Origin: Botrytis cinerea B05.10
Lineage: Eukaryota > Ascomycota > Leotiomycetes > Helotiales > Sclerotiniaceae
DNA length: 64,000 nucleotides
NCBI RefSeq assembly: GCF_000143535.2
Contig: NC_037318.1
Coordinates: 1,736,001-1,800,000, forward strand
Direction of reading: 5' to 3'
Below are positions 1 to 11,062 of the stretch, one piece after another (within the stretch, counting starts at the first letter, position 1; each line of letters begins with the position of its first letter). The translations under genes and the position numbers were made by a program. A model generated the notes under the pieces. The model was given only the letters and a program-made list of their open reading frames with translations. It ran no database searches and was not told where the DNA came from.

Positions 1-3000
1 CAAACTTGAAATTTAGTTAATTTGATGTATGTGGCATACGGCAATGCTGTGTTAGTATGAATTGATATTTCATCCGGTTTGACCATATTGTGGTTGGTGC
101 ATAAGCCTTGTCCACATCAACCTCCCCTACTCGCCTACTCCCCTCATCTACAAACCCTCGTTTGTAACTTAACTTGTAAAACTCGACATTTTTTGCACAG
201 ACGACTAAAGACCAAGTTCATGTGTCTCGGTGCGTATATGCAATATAATATGCAAGTACAACGAGCCTAACTATGAAAAGCGTGTTAAGCAATGTACCTT
301 ATTCAATTAGCTCGAATCTCGCATGGCATAGAGTTGGGTATGGCGCAACTTAGATCACAGCGGGAAGCCGACGATTTGAACGGATTAGGCTTGCGAGTCG
401 GAATGTAAGCAATTCAAAATTGCCACAAAGCGGTTCCCCTCATTAGTTTCTGCGTTGCGCGTACGTGACAACAGATTTACAATAGACTTGTTCTCGACTT
501 TCGGCGTTATTGCTTGTTAAGAACCAGATCATCGATAAAGCACTGTGAGATCATTTACACATTTGATCTATCCCTTGTCCTCTATATAGAGAGTAATCTG
601 TTCGTCACGAAGTAGAGATGATGTTGCCAGTTGGATTTGACGTCAGTACCCCAGTATGCGCAACGAGCATGCTGATGTCAACAATATCAATCTGGTTGCG
701 AAAGCGGCCTCTCTCCCGCGTTCTCGTGGGGTCCTTGTGTGTTGAGGGGAGTATGGTATGGTTTGGGAGGGGGGCTTGGTGGGGTGAGACCTCCCCTCCA
801 TGAACAGATCTTAATCGATGCACACAGACTTCATTCAGCCTGAAGCTTTGTGCCCATGATGCCATCCATGATTGTTGATCATGCTTCTAGACATGCAGAG
901 ATTTCAAGGGCGATGTGACATTTCACCACTATCGAAGTGACATTATAGCTGGTAACAAACCTAGGTATTTCCACTTGATATGATGTATCTTCATTCGTCA
1001 CATATATCTCGGACCGATGGTTTTCTAAAGTGTGTGCTTAACACTTTCATGCTCGTTCATCTCAAGTGTTTCGAGAGTAGTGATTGGCTGTTTCGACTCT
1101 CAAGGGAAGTAGTCGTTAGTTGATGGATCTTACCGTTAGCACTCAGACGCACACTTCCTTCCTAGAACCATACTTCCGAAGCGGGATTGCAGCAGTAAGT
1201 CTAACTGTGTATAGCTAATAGGCCGATTTGAAATTCCGAAAGCTCCCGACAGTTCAAGTCGCAATAAAATAATACGGGAACGCCCGAGCTAGATCCATTT
1301 CTCATGCTGCATCTTAAGCCCAAATGTCAAAATGAAGGGTAGCGAATTTCAATCATTGTCATTACTTGGTTTAGAAACCATCGGCCGAAACCCATCATAC
1401 ATGGATGTGCTTTAACGGCTCTCGTGCATATGGAATAATAAACCGGGAAATCCCAAGAAGAAGAGCCTCATGCAATCTAGATCAAAGGACCCTTAATATC
1501 AGGGTTGACTTTTGAAGCCCTTCGGCGTAACTGTTTAGTATCTTTCGCTTCATGAATGGTGGACGGACGTAGCCGTAGACTCTAAGTAAGATTAAACCCC
1601 AGAACGCAAGATATGCGAATTGAAGCTTTGAATATATCTGTTGAGCGCAGTACTCCGTAGGTTAACTTGTGATTGTATTGTAACCTTACCGAAAGTTTCA
1701 TCGTTTCTCCAAGAAATTTGATTTCTGGATAAATTCCGGTTGTCGCGGCTGTAGCGCAATTTCGTGAATCATTTGTCCAGCTCTCCTCCATGGGCAACCT
1801 TGGAACTACTAGACTACCGATACTACCGACGGAAGAATTAAAATGCGAAAATATACCTATCTAACCCGTTTCTGTGTGGTTTGCACGCGACATTCCACTG
1901 ACCGTTTGTTAGAAATTAGTACAGTCAGTCCTTCGTAGATGGTTCACTGTGGACTTTGCCAGTGGACTTTGCCATTCCCCCATTTTGGGGATAGACTTGG
2001 GATGCCATGCCCACTCATTTGCAGTTGTTTTGCATGTGAAGATCCATCATCGGGTCGTTAGGCGTTCAAGTTAGTGCTTTTCTATTTTTTGTCCCCTTTG
2101 AGACAGACACCAGGATTACCTCGTGCTAGACCCACCGAATTCGGAGCGATTGCGGTGTATTGATCGCAAACAGCGTGGTAAATATACTTGAGACTGTACT
2201 GAAATGATAGCGTTGTTCATTCTCCGCACCAATCCTAGGAAGTAACTATTGGTAACCTACTTTCAGACTTCAGTGTCAAATTAGCGAAACATCTTTGAAA
2301 TTTGCCTAGTGATTAGTATAATCCTTGCGTGGGGGAACCATGAAAATGTTCAGAATGGTGAACAGGCCAGCCATCAAGGATCTTTTTCTGCACGTTCATG
2401 GAGTTACCTACATGTGCTCTGCATTGGATATGCGGGGGCAAAGATGAGCGAAGCCTAGGATACTGGGCACCCTCGTACCCTGGGAAACGAATCTAAAGGA
2501 TTTCGAAATGGCTGAGATGATGTGCGAGACTGGCAGAACCATTGGATGAAGTTGCCAGCACGCGTGGGGGTTCAACAATGCAAAGTAAATCCATTCGAAC
2601 TGCTGCCCTCGCGAGTGCAATCTGAAGTAGGCAATGATTTGATGATACCCACCGTATATGTCAAACTAGTTTTGGAGGCTCGGAGAGGTCGTCCGTTGGA
2701 TAAATGGAGGAGAGAATCGAGAGCGGAGGAATCAATCGCCGTTTGATTATTAATTTCCGTACAACACTTGGTTTGTTGATTGTGAAGATCAAGCGATGGT
2801 CCGATGGAGGATCGCGTTATTGCCTTGATAATGTGATATGTCAATAATGAGGTCCGTTTATTGCGGTAATTGTTGACGGTAGTTGCGGATGCAAGACGTT
2901 CGTATCGTATATGTGTGCGACGATTGTACATGTGTGTTCGTATTGAAGTCTGTTCGTATTGGTGTTTGCTTGACAAGAGGACGGGGATGGCGATGGCGAT

Positions 3001-4514
3001 GGCGATGGCGGTGGCGAGAGTTCCTTAATATTCATTCGTCATGTGACCTTCCTTGATTTGAGCTCGAGATTCTTCACAAAGTCCAGTCGAAACATTGTCC
3101 ATCAGCAAAAACTAGACGATGAAATATGATACTTTGGTTTCGGTGTGAGATGAGGGCACACGACATCTTATATAACCCCAACTCTAATCTCATCTGCATC
3201 ACGTCTTATCTATCATCTATCTTTCGTCGGTTTCAACATCGGGTCTACAAATGATACCATCCTGCACAATCTAATCACGACCGACAAGGTATTTCACATT
3301 CCTGGGAAGACTGATTGATTATATCTTGGCCTCTCATTCGGTTCGCGACAACGCTTGTACCCGTCCCTCTGTTCCGCTGATAACATAGCTGCCAGATGCT
3401 CATATCGAGAGGAGATAAGTGAAGATATGCCATTCTATTTGACCATTTGATGTAAATGGGGGAAGGTCGCACAATATCAGAAACGTGGGACCCCAGCAAC
3501 TCGGGAGATCATTTCCCTCTTATCCTCAAGATATACACACACCCTAATAGGCAACTCGACTTTTTCACATCGGGTTTCTTAATGCCCTCCATGTTAAGGT
3601 GTACAAACACACAAGTTTCAATCAAACCTTACCTAGGTAGTCATTCGTCCTTAATGCAGCTTATCTCTACATCTCAAGCGAATGTCTTTTCCCTCATACA
3701 TCTGATAGTTGTCAGATTGTTCCAAGAGAGGAGGGGTTTAATGTTGTTGGTGAATCAGGAAGCCTCTACTAAGACTTCGTTCCATCAACTCACCTGTTTT
3801 GTTTGTCTTGTTTCCTAATTTGTCCTGTGGATAAAAATGCATCATAGGCGATATGGGTTTGATAGGGTAAATAAGATCCGATGCAGCATCATCTGCTTGC
3901 CTTATCTACCTATGGCAAAACATCTTGGAATTTATCTCTTAAAGGCGACCAATTCACTCCATTTCCATTGTTGCACCCGTTCACGTTTACTATTTCAATA
4001 TCATTCAGAGCATTCTTTCATTGACCCGGTGTCAAATTGCTAGCCCAAGAGATTTACGCCAATACAAGTATTTGCCATCTATAGGTCACACCCTACCGTC
4101 TAAAATACCTTCCACAAATACTCCGATTGATCAGAATTTGTGCCTGCATCTTTGATCACAATCGTAATCATGTTTCAACAAGCCCCCAGTAAGCATTATC
4201 AGTTGTCAAGTACTTCTTCCATGCGACGGTCAAAAAACCTTCGTGCGACGTTCATCTTGTCTGTTGAAAAGGTAAATACTTCGTCGATGCTATTTATAAC
4301 TTTGAACAACAACAATAATCTATCGTCGACACTATAGCTAGTCAAAATTCACCTTCTTTGTTCTTCGCAAGATCCCCAAAATAAGTCGTGAATCAAATAA
4401 TACCTTTGCTTTGTCTTCGCCCATTCACACAAGTCCAGCTCCAACCTCAAGTTCTTTGATAAAACAGGTCAAGTCTAGTCAAAATGGCTTTTGTAACTGC
4501 CATTAGCGGAAACT
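1..4514. other. Gene-poor stretch, no supportable gene
   Basis: Only short open frames without family resemblance, codon bias or convincing splice signals occur on either strand. A short imperfect GGCGAT hexamer run lies at about 2986-3015. The last 150 bp before the next gene are CT-rich and AT-rich and probably hold its promoter and 5' leader. No tRNA, rRNA or transposase was seen. Confidence 0.5.
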
Positions 4515-5714
4515 ATGGTCATTCATGGCTTCAAATTTAAGAATACTACATTTTCATGCAATACTACAACCCCACACAATATGGCGACCCTGAATTACTC
4601 TTTACAGGTCAACAACGCGGTCTCGGACGCAGCTGGTATCTTAGCATCTGCGCCTCCTAACTATGTCATTTCGGTCGATACTGTTACTATTTCACCATCG
4701 ACTGGAAGTAATCTTGCTCCTCCTAAGAGTTCAGTAACTCAATCACCATCAAACTCGTTTCCAGATCCTAATGTCCTTGTTATTACTACCTTCTCAACAA
4801 CAACCATTCCATATGTAGATCCGGTCACCCAAGTTCCTACTCTGTCTTCAGTTCAAGCAACAACCGAACATGTCGCTCCTGGCACTTCATCTACTTCCGT
4901 CTTGTTCGGCTTTCCCGTAGCCTCTGCGGTACCATCAAGTGCTACAAACATCATCCCTTCTTCTACAATACTTTCAAATATCATACCTACATCTTTAACG
5001 ACAAATCCAACTCTTACACCGTCGTACATAGTTCCCACCACTCTAGAAACATCATCTTCCACCCCTTCACCACAATCAACACAAGCACCTGCCTCTCTCA
5101 CATCCACCACGCCACTCCCCACCAACTCTAACACTTCAACCAGCCACCTCGGAGCCTACATTGGTGGTGCTGTCGGTGGTGCCGCGGTCATCATACTTTT
5201 TCTCCTCGCCATCTTCTGTCTTGCCCGCCGTCGCAAACGTAGATCCCCTAAACACCATCCCGATCGCCCTGCTTTCATCGGCGGCTATGAATTAAAATTA
5301 GATAAAGTAGGAGATTTACAACGCGTTGTACATGAGAAGATAATCAGAAGAAACACATTTGAAGCATGGAAGAGTGGTGTTGTGCCTGGTCTTAAGCAAG
5401 ACGTAGATGGCATGGCTGGTGAAAGCGAAATTAGTATTAGTGGTGGAACCCCCCAGACTGGATATTCCAGTCCGCTAGGAGATGTTCCGGAAGGTGTGAT
5501 TTCCCGGGACCCAGATCAGGAGGGAAGAGAATTCGGAGGAGAGGAACGGAGTGAAGTTGGAGATGATGAAGATGGATATGCGGTCTCGCCAATGGAGGAG
5601 GAGCAGACACCTTCGAGACCTGTATCTGGCATCAGTCCTTTGATATTCGAATGGGAAAATAGAACAAACCAGAGAGTAGATTCAAATACTGGTATGATTG
5701 GGCTGGCAATATAG
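4515..5714 (+). CDS. Ser/Thr-rich single-pass membrane protein (Mid2-like layout)
   Basis: The 399-residue intronless frame has three parts. Residues 1 to about 208 are very rich in Ser, Thr and Pro, as in O-mannosylated wall-facing regions. One hydrophobic helix follows at about residues 211-237 (core IGGAVGGAAVIILFLLAIF), then an Arg/Lys stop-transfer cluster (ARRRKRR) and an acidic cytosolic tail of about 160 residues. This matches the layout of fungal Mid2/Wsc-type surface sensors, but no WSC or other named domain is present, so the sensor role is inference. No classical signal peptide is visible after the first ATG. The ATG at 4581 is an alternative start, and an ATG at 4484 runs into a stop after 18 codons. 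The tail contains several SP/TP sites that could be phosphorylated. Confidence 0.65.
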   Translation: MVIHGFKFKNTTFSCNTTTPHNMATLNYSLQVNNAVSDAAGILASAPPNYVISVDTVTISPSTGSNLAPPKSSVTQSPSNSFPDPNVLVITTFSTTTIPYVDPVTQVPTLSSVQATTEHVAPGTSSTSVLFGFPVASAVPSSATNIIPSSTILSNIIPTSLTTNPTLTPSYIVPTTLETSSSTPSPQSTQAPASLTSTTPLPTNSNTSTSHLGAYIGGAVGGAAVIILFLLAIFCLARRRKRRSPKHHPDRPAFIGGYELKLDKVGDLQRVVHEKIIRRNTFEAWKSGVVPGLKQDVDGMAGESEISISGGTPQTGYSSPLGDVPEGVISRDPDQEGREFGGEERSEVGDDEDGYAVSPMEEEQTPSRPVSGISPLIFEWENRTNQRVDSNTGMIGLAI

Positions 5715-5990
5715 ATTTACGGGATTTGCATCAGATGTGGAATACACGAAGAGAAACACATAGACCGAGTGTACATACTACTATTGATATATTAGATACA
5801 GTTAGCAACATCAATTTAACGCAGACGACCTTGAAATCTAAAGATAAAAATCCATCTACGTACTCTCGCAACAGTAGTGAGCTCCATCCACATTCCCAAC
5901 CCATGTCACTGTTGCACTCTGGCTCATTTAATTCAATATGATTATATATTTTAATTGCATGGGAAATCCCAACAAACAACACAATCTCAA

Positions 5991-6097
5991 GCGGCTTTAG
6001 CTCACTTGGGAGAGCGCCAGACTGAAGTCCACTTCAGGAACCCAATAGATCTCATCTGTTTATCTGGAGGCACTGTGTTCGATCCACAGAAGCCGCA
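5991..6097 (+). tRNA. tRNA-Phe (GAA), intron-containing
   Basis: The acceptor stem pairs GCGGCTT (5991-5997) with AAGCCGC (6090-6096), with discriminator A at 6097. The D arm is canonical. The anticodon stem is CCAGA (6017-6021) with TCTGG (6063-6067). The loop reads CT, then anticodon GAA at 6024-6026, then G37. A 34-nt intron (6028-6061) sits at the canonical position after base 37. The T arm carries GTTCGATCC, which is the B box. Loop bases CTGAAG (6022-6027) can pair with CTTCAG inside the intron (6032-6037), the usual helix of eukaryotic tRNA precursors. Confidence 0.96.
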
Positions 6098-6133
6098 TTC
6101 TGCGAGTCGGGGACCACCTCGACTGACATTCTC

Positions 6134-6138
6134 TTTTT
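6134..6138 (+). terminator. Likely Pol III terminator of tRNA-Phe
   Basis: A run of five T on the coding strand lies 36 nt after the tRNA 3' end, the first T-run long enough to stop RNA polymerase III. Confidence 0.6.
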
Positions 6139-6188
6139 GCCAATTCTGATTATGATTCTGATGACGATGTTTAAAATACCAACTCTTC

Positions 6189-6210
6189 TTTTTTTTTTTT
6201 TTTTTTTTTT
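6189..6210. repeat. T22 homopolymer
   Basis: Twenty-two consecutive T, downstream of the tRNA-Phe gene. Confidence 0.95.
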
Positions 6211-7864
6211 GGAGATCTGGAATGGTAGTGAATGAATGTGGGGAGAAAATAATTTGTGAAAAAGGTGGAGATGAAAAAGTAGGGTCGCTCGGATCTGAGA
6301 CCTTCTAATAAGTGGGGAGAAGAGGGGTGGGTAGGCGAATCGAATCGGTATTCTCCTTTCTTTTGCCGAATTTCTGTATCCTAGCGTCGTGCTCCGTCTG
6401 GAGATGAAGGAGCTGTCTGGCTTGGATTGGATTATGATGCTTTTGTATTTCGTCTTGGAGGTTGAGAGTCGGTATTTTTGGGGTTGAGGTTGTAGTTTCT
6501 CGTGAGTGGTCTTGTTTTTTTTTGAAGTTTTTTTCGAGTTTCACGGGATTGGCCTGCCATTGTTTGAGTGATATTGAATGGAAGTTATGTTTGTTGGGTT
6601 TGCATTACTTGGTGCTTGCCATGGTCTATCCAAGATAGACAGCATCGCCTCAAGTATCTCAAGCATGGATTAATACAGGTGATGTGGAAGGTATGTCGCT
6701 GTAGCTTGGTCCTCGAAGACTCTACTTTTGGGGACTCCGGGTGAGGCTCTACAGCTGATGGTCATGACGATGGGAGAAATTGTTAGATACACCGGTCCAA
6801 GAGATGACGAGATGATGAGCCATTGAGACGGCAAAGGCTTGAGTCAAATATCTGAGTTAAATTTAGATATTGGGATTATGTCACCCGAAATAGAAGGCTA
6901 GAATGTGATGGCTTGATCTCTCTCTATTTATTGTTTCACTGATCTGGCGGATATAGTCAGGTAGTCCTAATGTGTGGCCCTCATTTGGTATGCCCTGGGC
7001 TAAGGAGGCTACTATTCTCATCATTGGTTATAGCGAGGTAATGATTGAATCGTAGTTTTATTGCATTTTTACTACGGTTGTCCAACACATCTCTTCACTT
7101 CATGCCCGGCAAAGAATATATGTGAAAGCAATGGATATGGTTCATTGGAGAAAATGCCACATAAGGAAGTATTGTGAGGACAAATCTTCCAAATGGCCGT
7201 TTCCCAAAGTTAAACCTTGCTGTCTACATACATTGTATGTGAAAAGTTAAAATTGATTTTATTAAAATGACACAACTTCCTTGTCATCCTTTTTGCCGTT
7301 TGCATTACAAGACATGATGCTGCCAGTAGGAAATAAGTATAATTGTACCTTGACAATATTTACAGCAGCATACCACAAATCTTGATTCCAACCTCGAGGT
7401 GAGCACGAAGCTCTTGACTACGAACCGGATCCCAATTACCCACAGCACCATAGACGGTTCTTTTAGAGCTACTCTCTATCAACACACTTTCGACCCCTGA
7501 ATATTGAAGACAAGGCGAGAGTGAACGAAATCTCTGCAAAAAAGACCTCGTAACCAGTAGAGGTCGTCGATATATGGCAGCAAATACTTAGTGATAGTTT
7601 CTTCATCCCCCAATATGAAAGCGGCAACATTGTACATATATTATGCCAACCCCATATGATCTTTGTACGGCAACACATGTTCTTGCCACGAATCTTGATG
7701 TCCTATTCAGACATAATTCGGAGACCGGTTGCCATATCAAACATGAATAACTGTGGATTGTCGGTCTTCAGTGCATGTCGTCCCCCACCATCTGATGGAT
7801 TGATGTGGGTCTTTGAAAGTTTGCATTTATATAACAAAATATGCGACTCGGTCAACATCAAACA

Positions 7865-7965
7865 TCCCTCGTGGCGCAATTGGCTAGCGCGTTCGACTGT
7901 TAAGTGAAGCAATTCATTCATACAGATAAATCGAGAGGTTCGTGGTTCGACCCCACGCGAGGGAG
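7865..7965 (+). tRNA. tRNA-Asn (GTT), intron-containing
   Basis: A perfect 7-bp acceptor stem pairs TCCCTCG (7865-7871) with CGAGGGA (7958-7964), followed by discriminator G at 7965, usual for Asn. The D arm contains GGCGCAATTGGCTAGCGC. The anticodon stem is TTCGA (7892-7896) with TCGAG (7931-7935). Anticodon GTT is at 7899-7901 and A37 at 7902. A 27-nt intron spans 7903-7929. The T arm is CGTGG / TTCGACC / CCACG (7941-7957). Confidence 0.96.
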
Positions 7966-8613
7966 TTTCTCTTTTGTTTTTTGCACCGATGTCTGACGAT
8001 TGGCAACTTCGTTCGTGATCGAACAGGCCAGCTTTTTGAGATGGTCATTAATTAAGTCAAGGAGTTTGCTGAGCCATCGATTGTATGAGCAAAGACAATG
8101 AATGGGTAGGGAAATGGAAGTAGGGAAGGGGCAGCTTTGTTTTTCAAGATTCAGATTTTATCCTCCCCATTGAAAATAGTTTACTCGTCAAGATCGATAA
8201 ACTATGTATTCGTTCTAAAATCTTCTCGAGCGTTTCTCTAATACAAAGGTCGGTAGTGGTTCAAGCCCACTGGGGTGAGATTCGTCTTCTGCCTCTGTTT
8301 TTTATGTTCCTTGGTCGACGCAAGTGAGAGAAAACCCTCAGAACTGATAGCTTCGCAGATAGAGGAAGGGGGGGGGTTATCTCGGTTCTTCGCGAAAGAT
8401 CGTGGTCTAGAGCTTCATAAAGCCGTGAAGAGATAGATGTGCATGCCGAGAGCCCTATTGGCAATCGCAGTCTTAACTGGGACGGCAATCTTTTGCCCAT
8501 GCCGGAACTAGCCGTTTGATATCCTACTGTGCGTGTAGGTTTCAATGTTTTGCTCTCATACCCGAATCCACATGCCTCCTGTCTCCTAGACTATTCGTAG
8601 CCAAAACGTACGT
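7966..8613. other. Spacer downstream of tRNA-Asn
   Basis: No gene is supportable. A T-arm-like string near 8250-8270 lacks matching acceptor and anticodon stems. The right edge is the 3' flank of the Hsk3 gene. Confidence 0.5.
7972..7982 (+). terminator. Pol III terminator of tRNA-Asn
   Basis: T4 (7972-7975) followed by T6 (7977-7982), beginning seven bases after the mature 3' end. Confidence 0.8.
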
Positions 8614-9157
8614 TCAAAAATCGGAGTCGGAATCGTCCTTACGTTCTGATGCCCGATTGCCGTGTCCTTTTGTTTGCCCCTGTCCCTGCTGTTGTTGTTG
8701 CTGTGCACTCCCCGCGATTGTCTCTTCTCCTAGAACTTTGCTCGCAGCCATGAATCTGGGAAGGAAATCATTAGCCATATCCTTTCTGTAGAACTCGATT
8801 CAAAGAAATCGAGCAATGGGACATTAAACTTACAATCCTCCATGAAAAGCACCCAAGCCTCGAATAGACTCAGCTTGTATACTAGTATTTCGTAGAAGAT
8901 TCTCAAGATCTCCAAGGTTGGCAGATAGCTGTGCAAGTTGTGCGTGTAGATGAGACTGGTGCTGTTAGTACGAATTGTTGGATACGTTGTGTTGAACGGG
9001 AGACGAAAGCATTGAAAGATAGAGTATCAAAGTGAAAATCAAAACATGTAGAGTGTGTAGAGGGGATTGAGAATCATACCAGTTGTCGAGGTTTGGTACT
9101 ACTACTGGGTGCAGTGGAAAGACGAGGTGCGCCGCCGCTGGGAAGTCTGGATGACAT
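8614..9157 (-). CDS. HSK3: DASH complex subunit Hsk3
   Basis: Three exons read on the minus strand: 9157-9080, 8961-8834 and 8755-8614. They join in frame to 115 residues. Donors are GTATGA and GTAAGT; acceptors end AACAG and CCCAG. The central region, residues 27 to about 80, carries the Hsk3 signature: LHAQLAQLSANLGDLENLLR, then GGLFMAASKVLGEE across the second junction. This helix belongs to the DASH/Dam1 kinetochore-microtubule coupler, which acts at the plus ends of spindle microtubules. The N-terminus is Ser/Pro-rich. The C-terminus has a Gln run and an acidic DDSDSDF end. No single open frame shows the gene, so it is easily missed by ORF-based calling. The family call rests on the motif; the start is the only ATG that keeps frame. 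Confidence 0.88.
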
Positions 9158-9676
9158 CTTTGCAGGAAGTTGATGGGAGGAGGGCGAGGTTGAGTTAAGA
9201 AGTCAAAAATTAAAAAGTCGAATAAAGAATTCCAAAAATTTGAGACACTTGGTTGCGTAGGAGATAGTTTGACCTGTGGAGGGGTAGGCAAATATCGGGG
9301 AAAGACTTGATCCGAGTTGCCACAACACTCTCATTCGCGGTGCATGCAGATATTATTTGTCTATCTTTTGATCTTTAGAGATGAGGGAATTGATGTGATA
9401 TCTTTCTTTCTTTCAGTTTGAAGTCTCGAGATACGTATTGTGTTGCACACGAGCAAGTTGCGTGTGTTTGGAAGAAAGCACCTTGTACGAAGTAAACAAA
9501 TGGACGTGCACGGGCCATGATGGTTTTGTATAAATATCTCATTGGTATTTTTAATGCTGCTTCTCATATTCGAAAGTGTAAATATCAAATGATGGATCTC
9601 AGTCTCCATCTAAGACATATACACGACCCTCAAATATAGACTGACCTGACCAAGACTTGATGGACTGCTCTCCAAG
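9158..9676. other. Spacer upstream of HSK3
   Basis: AT-rich, with only short unlikely frames. It should hold the HSK3 promoter and the 3' flank of the 2EXR gene. No specific site was recognised. Confidence 0.5.
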
Positions 9677-10489
9677 CTACATGGCTAGCCTTTGGATCAT
9701 ACTAACCTGTCGGGATTCCTCACGAGTCGTGTTGACCTTCCGTTCAATAAACTGCCAGACAATGTCATTAAACCCATGATAATCCGCCGCGCAAACTTGT
9801 TCAAAAAGGGAAGCAAGAGGAGCTGATGGCAAGGGGCTAACAGGCAAACATGGTAGATGACCGCTAATGTTCACGTACTTTGAAGTGCCAAATGTATCTC
9901 GAGCTCGAGCATGTTGGCGCGAGCTCTGTTGCGGAAACTCGAAGCCTTGCAATTCTTGCGTGCGAAAGGAAATTCCTTGGAAGCTAAACACCTGGCAATC
10001 TGGCCCGAACAAAGGCATGGGAGGAGCTTCGTATTCACCGTTAAAGAACCTCTTATCTTCCAAACAGACGGCTTTTATATCGTTTCTGATAGCGGCATGG
10101 GCTATGCTAAAGAGTCTCAGGTATGTGGCTAAAGAGGGGCCCATATTCTGTGTCGTGAAAAGGGGTTGATAAACGTATGCTTGATGAAATCCTGGATTCA
10201 AGGGTTGAGTGTTAAGGTGTGGCACATCGCAGTCAACGTTGAAGTATATACGGGCGTCGGAAGGGTTCGCAGCAAAGCAAAGCTTATAGAATATCAGAGT
10301 CTCATCTCGTGATTCTTTGCAGACGTGAAGGCCGGTAGGAATTGTGGCATTGCTCATGAAATGTCCTTCAATAAGAGAGATGCGGATCAATCGGGGTCCA
10401 GGGAACGATGATCTCCATATTTTAAGACGAAGCTCGGGAGATAATTTTGGAAAAGGATGGAAGGTATCTTCGGTCATTGCTGATGCCAT
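9677..10489 (-). CDS. 2EXR domain protein
   Basis: Single exon of 270 residues. Residues about 11-35 read FHPFPKLSPELRLKIWRSSF, which is the 2EXR signature (F-x-F-P-x-LP-x-E-IR-x-KIW) typical of large fungal families. It is followed by HVCKESRDETLIFYKLCF, the 'CreSR' element that comes next in these proteins. The remainder is variable, with no catalytic motif, membrane segment or signal peptide. 2EXR proteins are related in sequence to F-box-like proteins, but their role is unknown, so no function is assigned. A second ATG four codons in (MTEDTF) is a possible alternative start. Confidence 0.82.
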   Translation of the reverse strand: MASAMTEDTFHPFPKLSPELRLKIWRSSFPGPRLIRISLIEGHFMSNATIPTGLHVCKESRDETLIFYKLCFAANPSDARIYFNVDCDVPHLNTQPLNPGFHQAYVYQPLFTTQNMGPSLATYLRLFSIAHAAIRNDIKAVCLEDKRFFNGEYEAPPMPLFGPDCQVFSFQGISFRTQELQGFEFPQQSSRQHARARDTFGTSKYVNISGHLPCLPVSPLPSAPLASLFEQVCAADYHGFNDIVWQFIERKVNTTREESRQVSMIQRLAM

Positions 10490-11062
10490 GTTGTTCTCTG
10501 TATTTGGTCAATGACTTTGGTGATTAATAAGTCAAGCTGAGGATCAAGTTGAGGATCAAGTTGAAAAGTTTGTTTTCAAAGACTTTGAAGAAGGGGTGGT
10601 GGAATTTCATATATGATAGCGAAATTCCAACCAATTTAAGCCCTTGTATTGCACGAATTCACTCAAGTTCGATTCCGCCAATCGTTACGCCACATCACGA
10701 GCTCCAATGGACCTTCGTTTTGTTGGCGGCATACATTGTCTTCAATCAATTCACTGGTTGCACGTTACTTTCTTACACTCCTAATGCTATGGCGCCCCCT
10801 TAGATTGTTGCGCATTCATTCCAGAAGACGGAGGATTATGTCAAGACAAGGAAAGTATGTGACTGCTCTAGTGATTGAACTTCGAGCTTTCAAGCATCCA
10901 AATACTACTTAGGGTATCGAAACCACGATCATCTTCTTTCACGTCAACTTCATTACTTCCTTTTCCCCATACCTCAGATTTCCCATCCATTTATCTTCTC
11001 CCTCTCCCTCTCCCTTCCGCTCTCCACCAACTCCAGGTCTATCCAAATACCAACACCTGATA
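10490..11062. other. Spacer between 2EXR and GNAT genes
   Basis: Holds the promoter of the minus-strand 2EXR gene and the 3' end of the GNAT gene. A CT-rich run at about 10990-11035 is the only compositional feature. No gene is seen. Confidence 0.5.

Larger units (their letters stand above)
6098..7864. other. Spacer between the two tRNA genes
   Basis: A T22 homopolymer lies at 6189-6210. On the minus strand, 6305-6544 is open for 79 codons and encodes a Lys/Gln-rich, possibly coiled-coil stretch with no recognised family. It lacks a convincing start context and is not called as a gene. The rest is AT-rich and featureless. Confidence 0.4.

Noticed and set aside
2572..2976. 134-codon minus-strand frame
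   Set aside because: No family resemblance; an overlapping opposite-strand frame is equally open.
3456..3818. 120-codon plus-strand frame in the left gene-poor region
   Set aside because: No motif, no plausible splice partners and composition like the surrounding spacer.
8248..8280. tRNA T-arm-like string (GTGGTTCAAGCCCAC) on the plus strand
   Set aside because: No matching acceptor or anticodon stem could be built upstream, even allowing an intron. It is at best a tRNA fragment.
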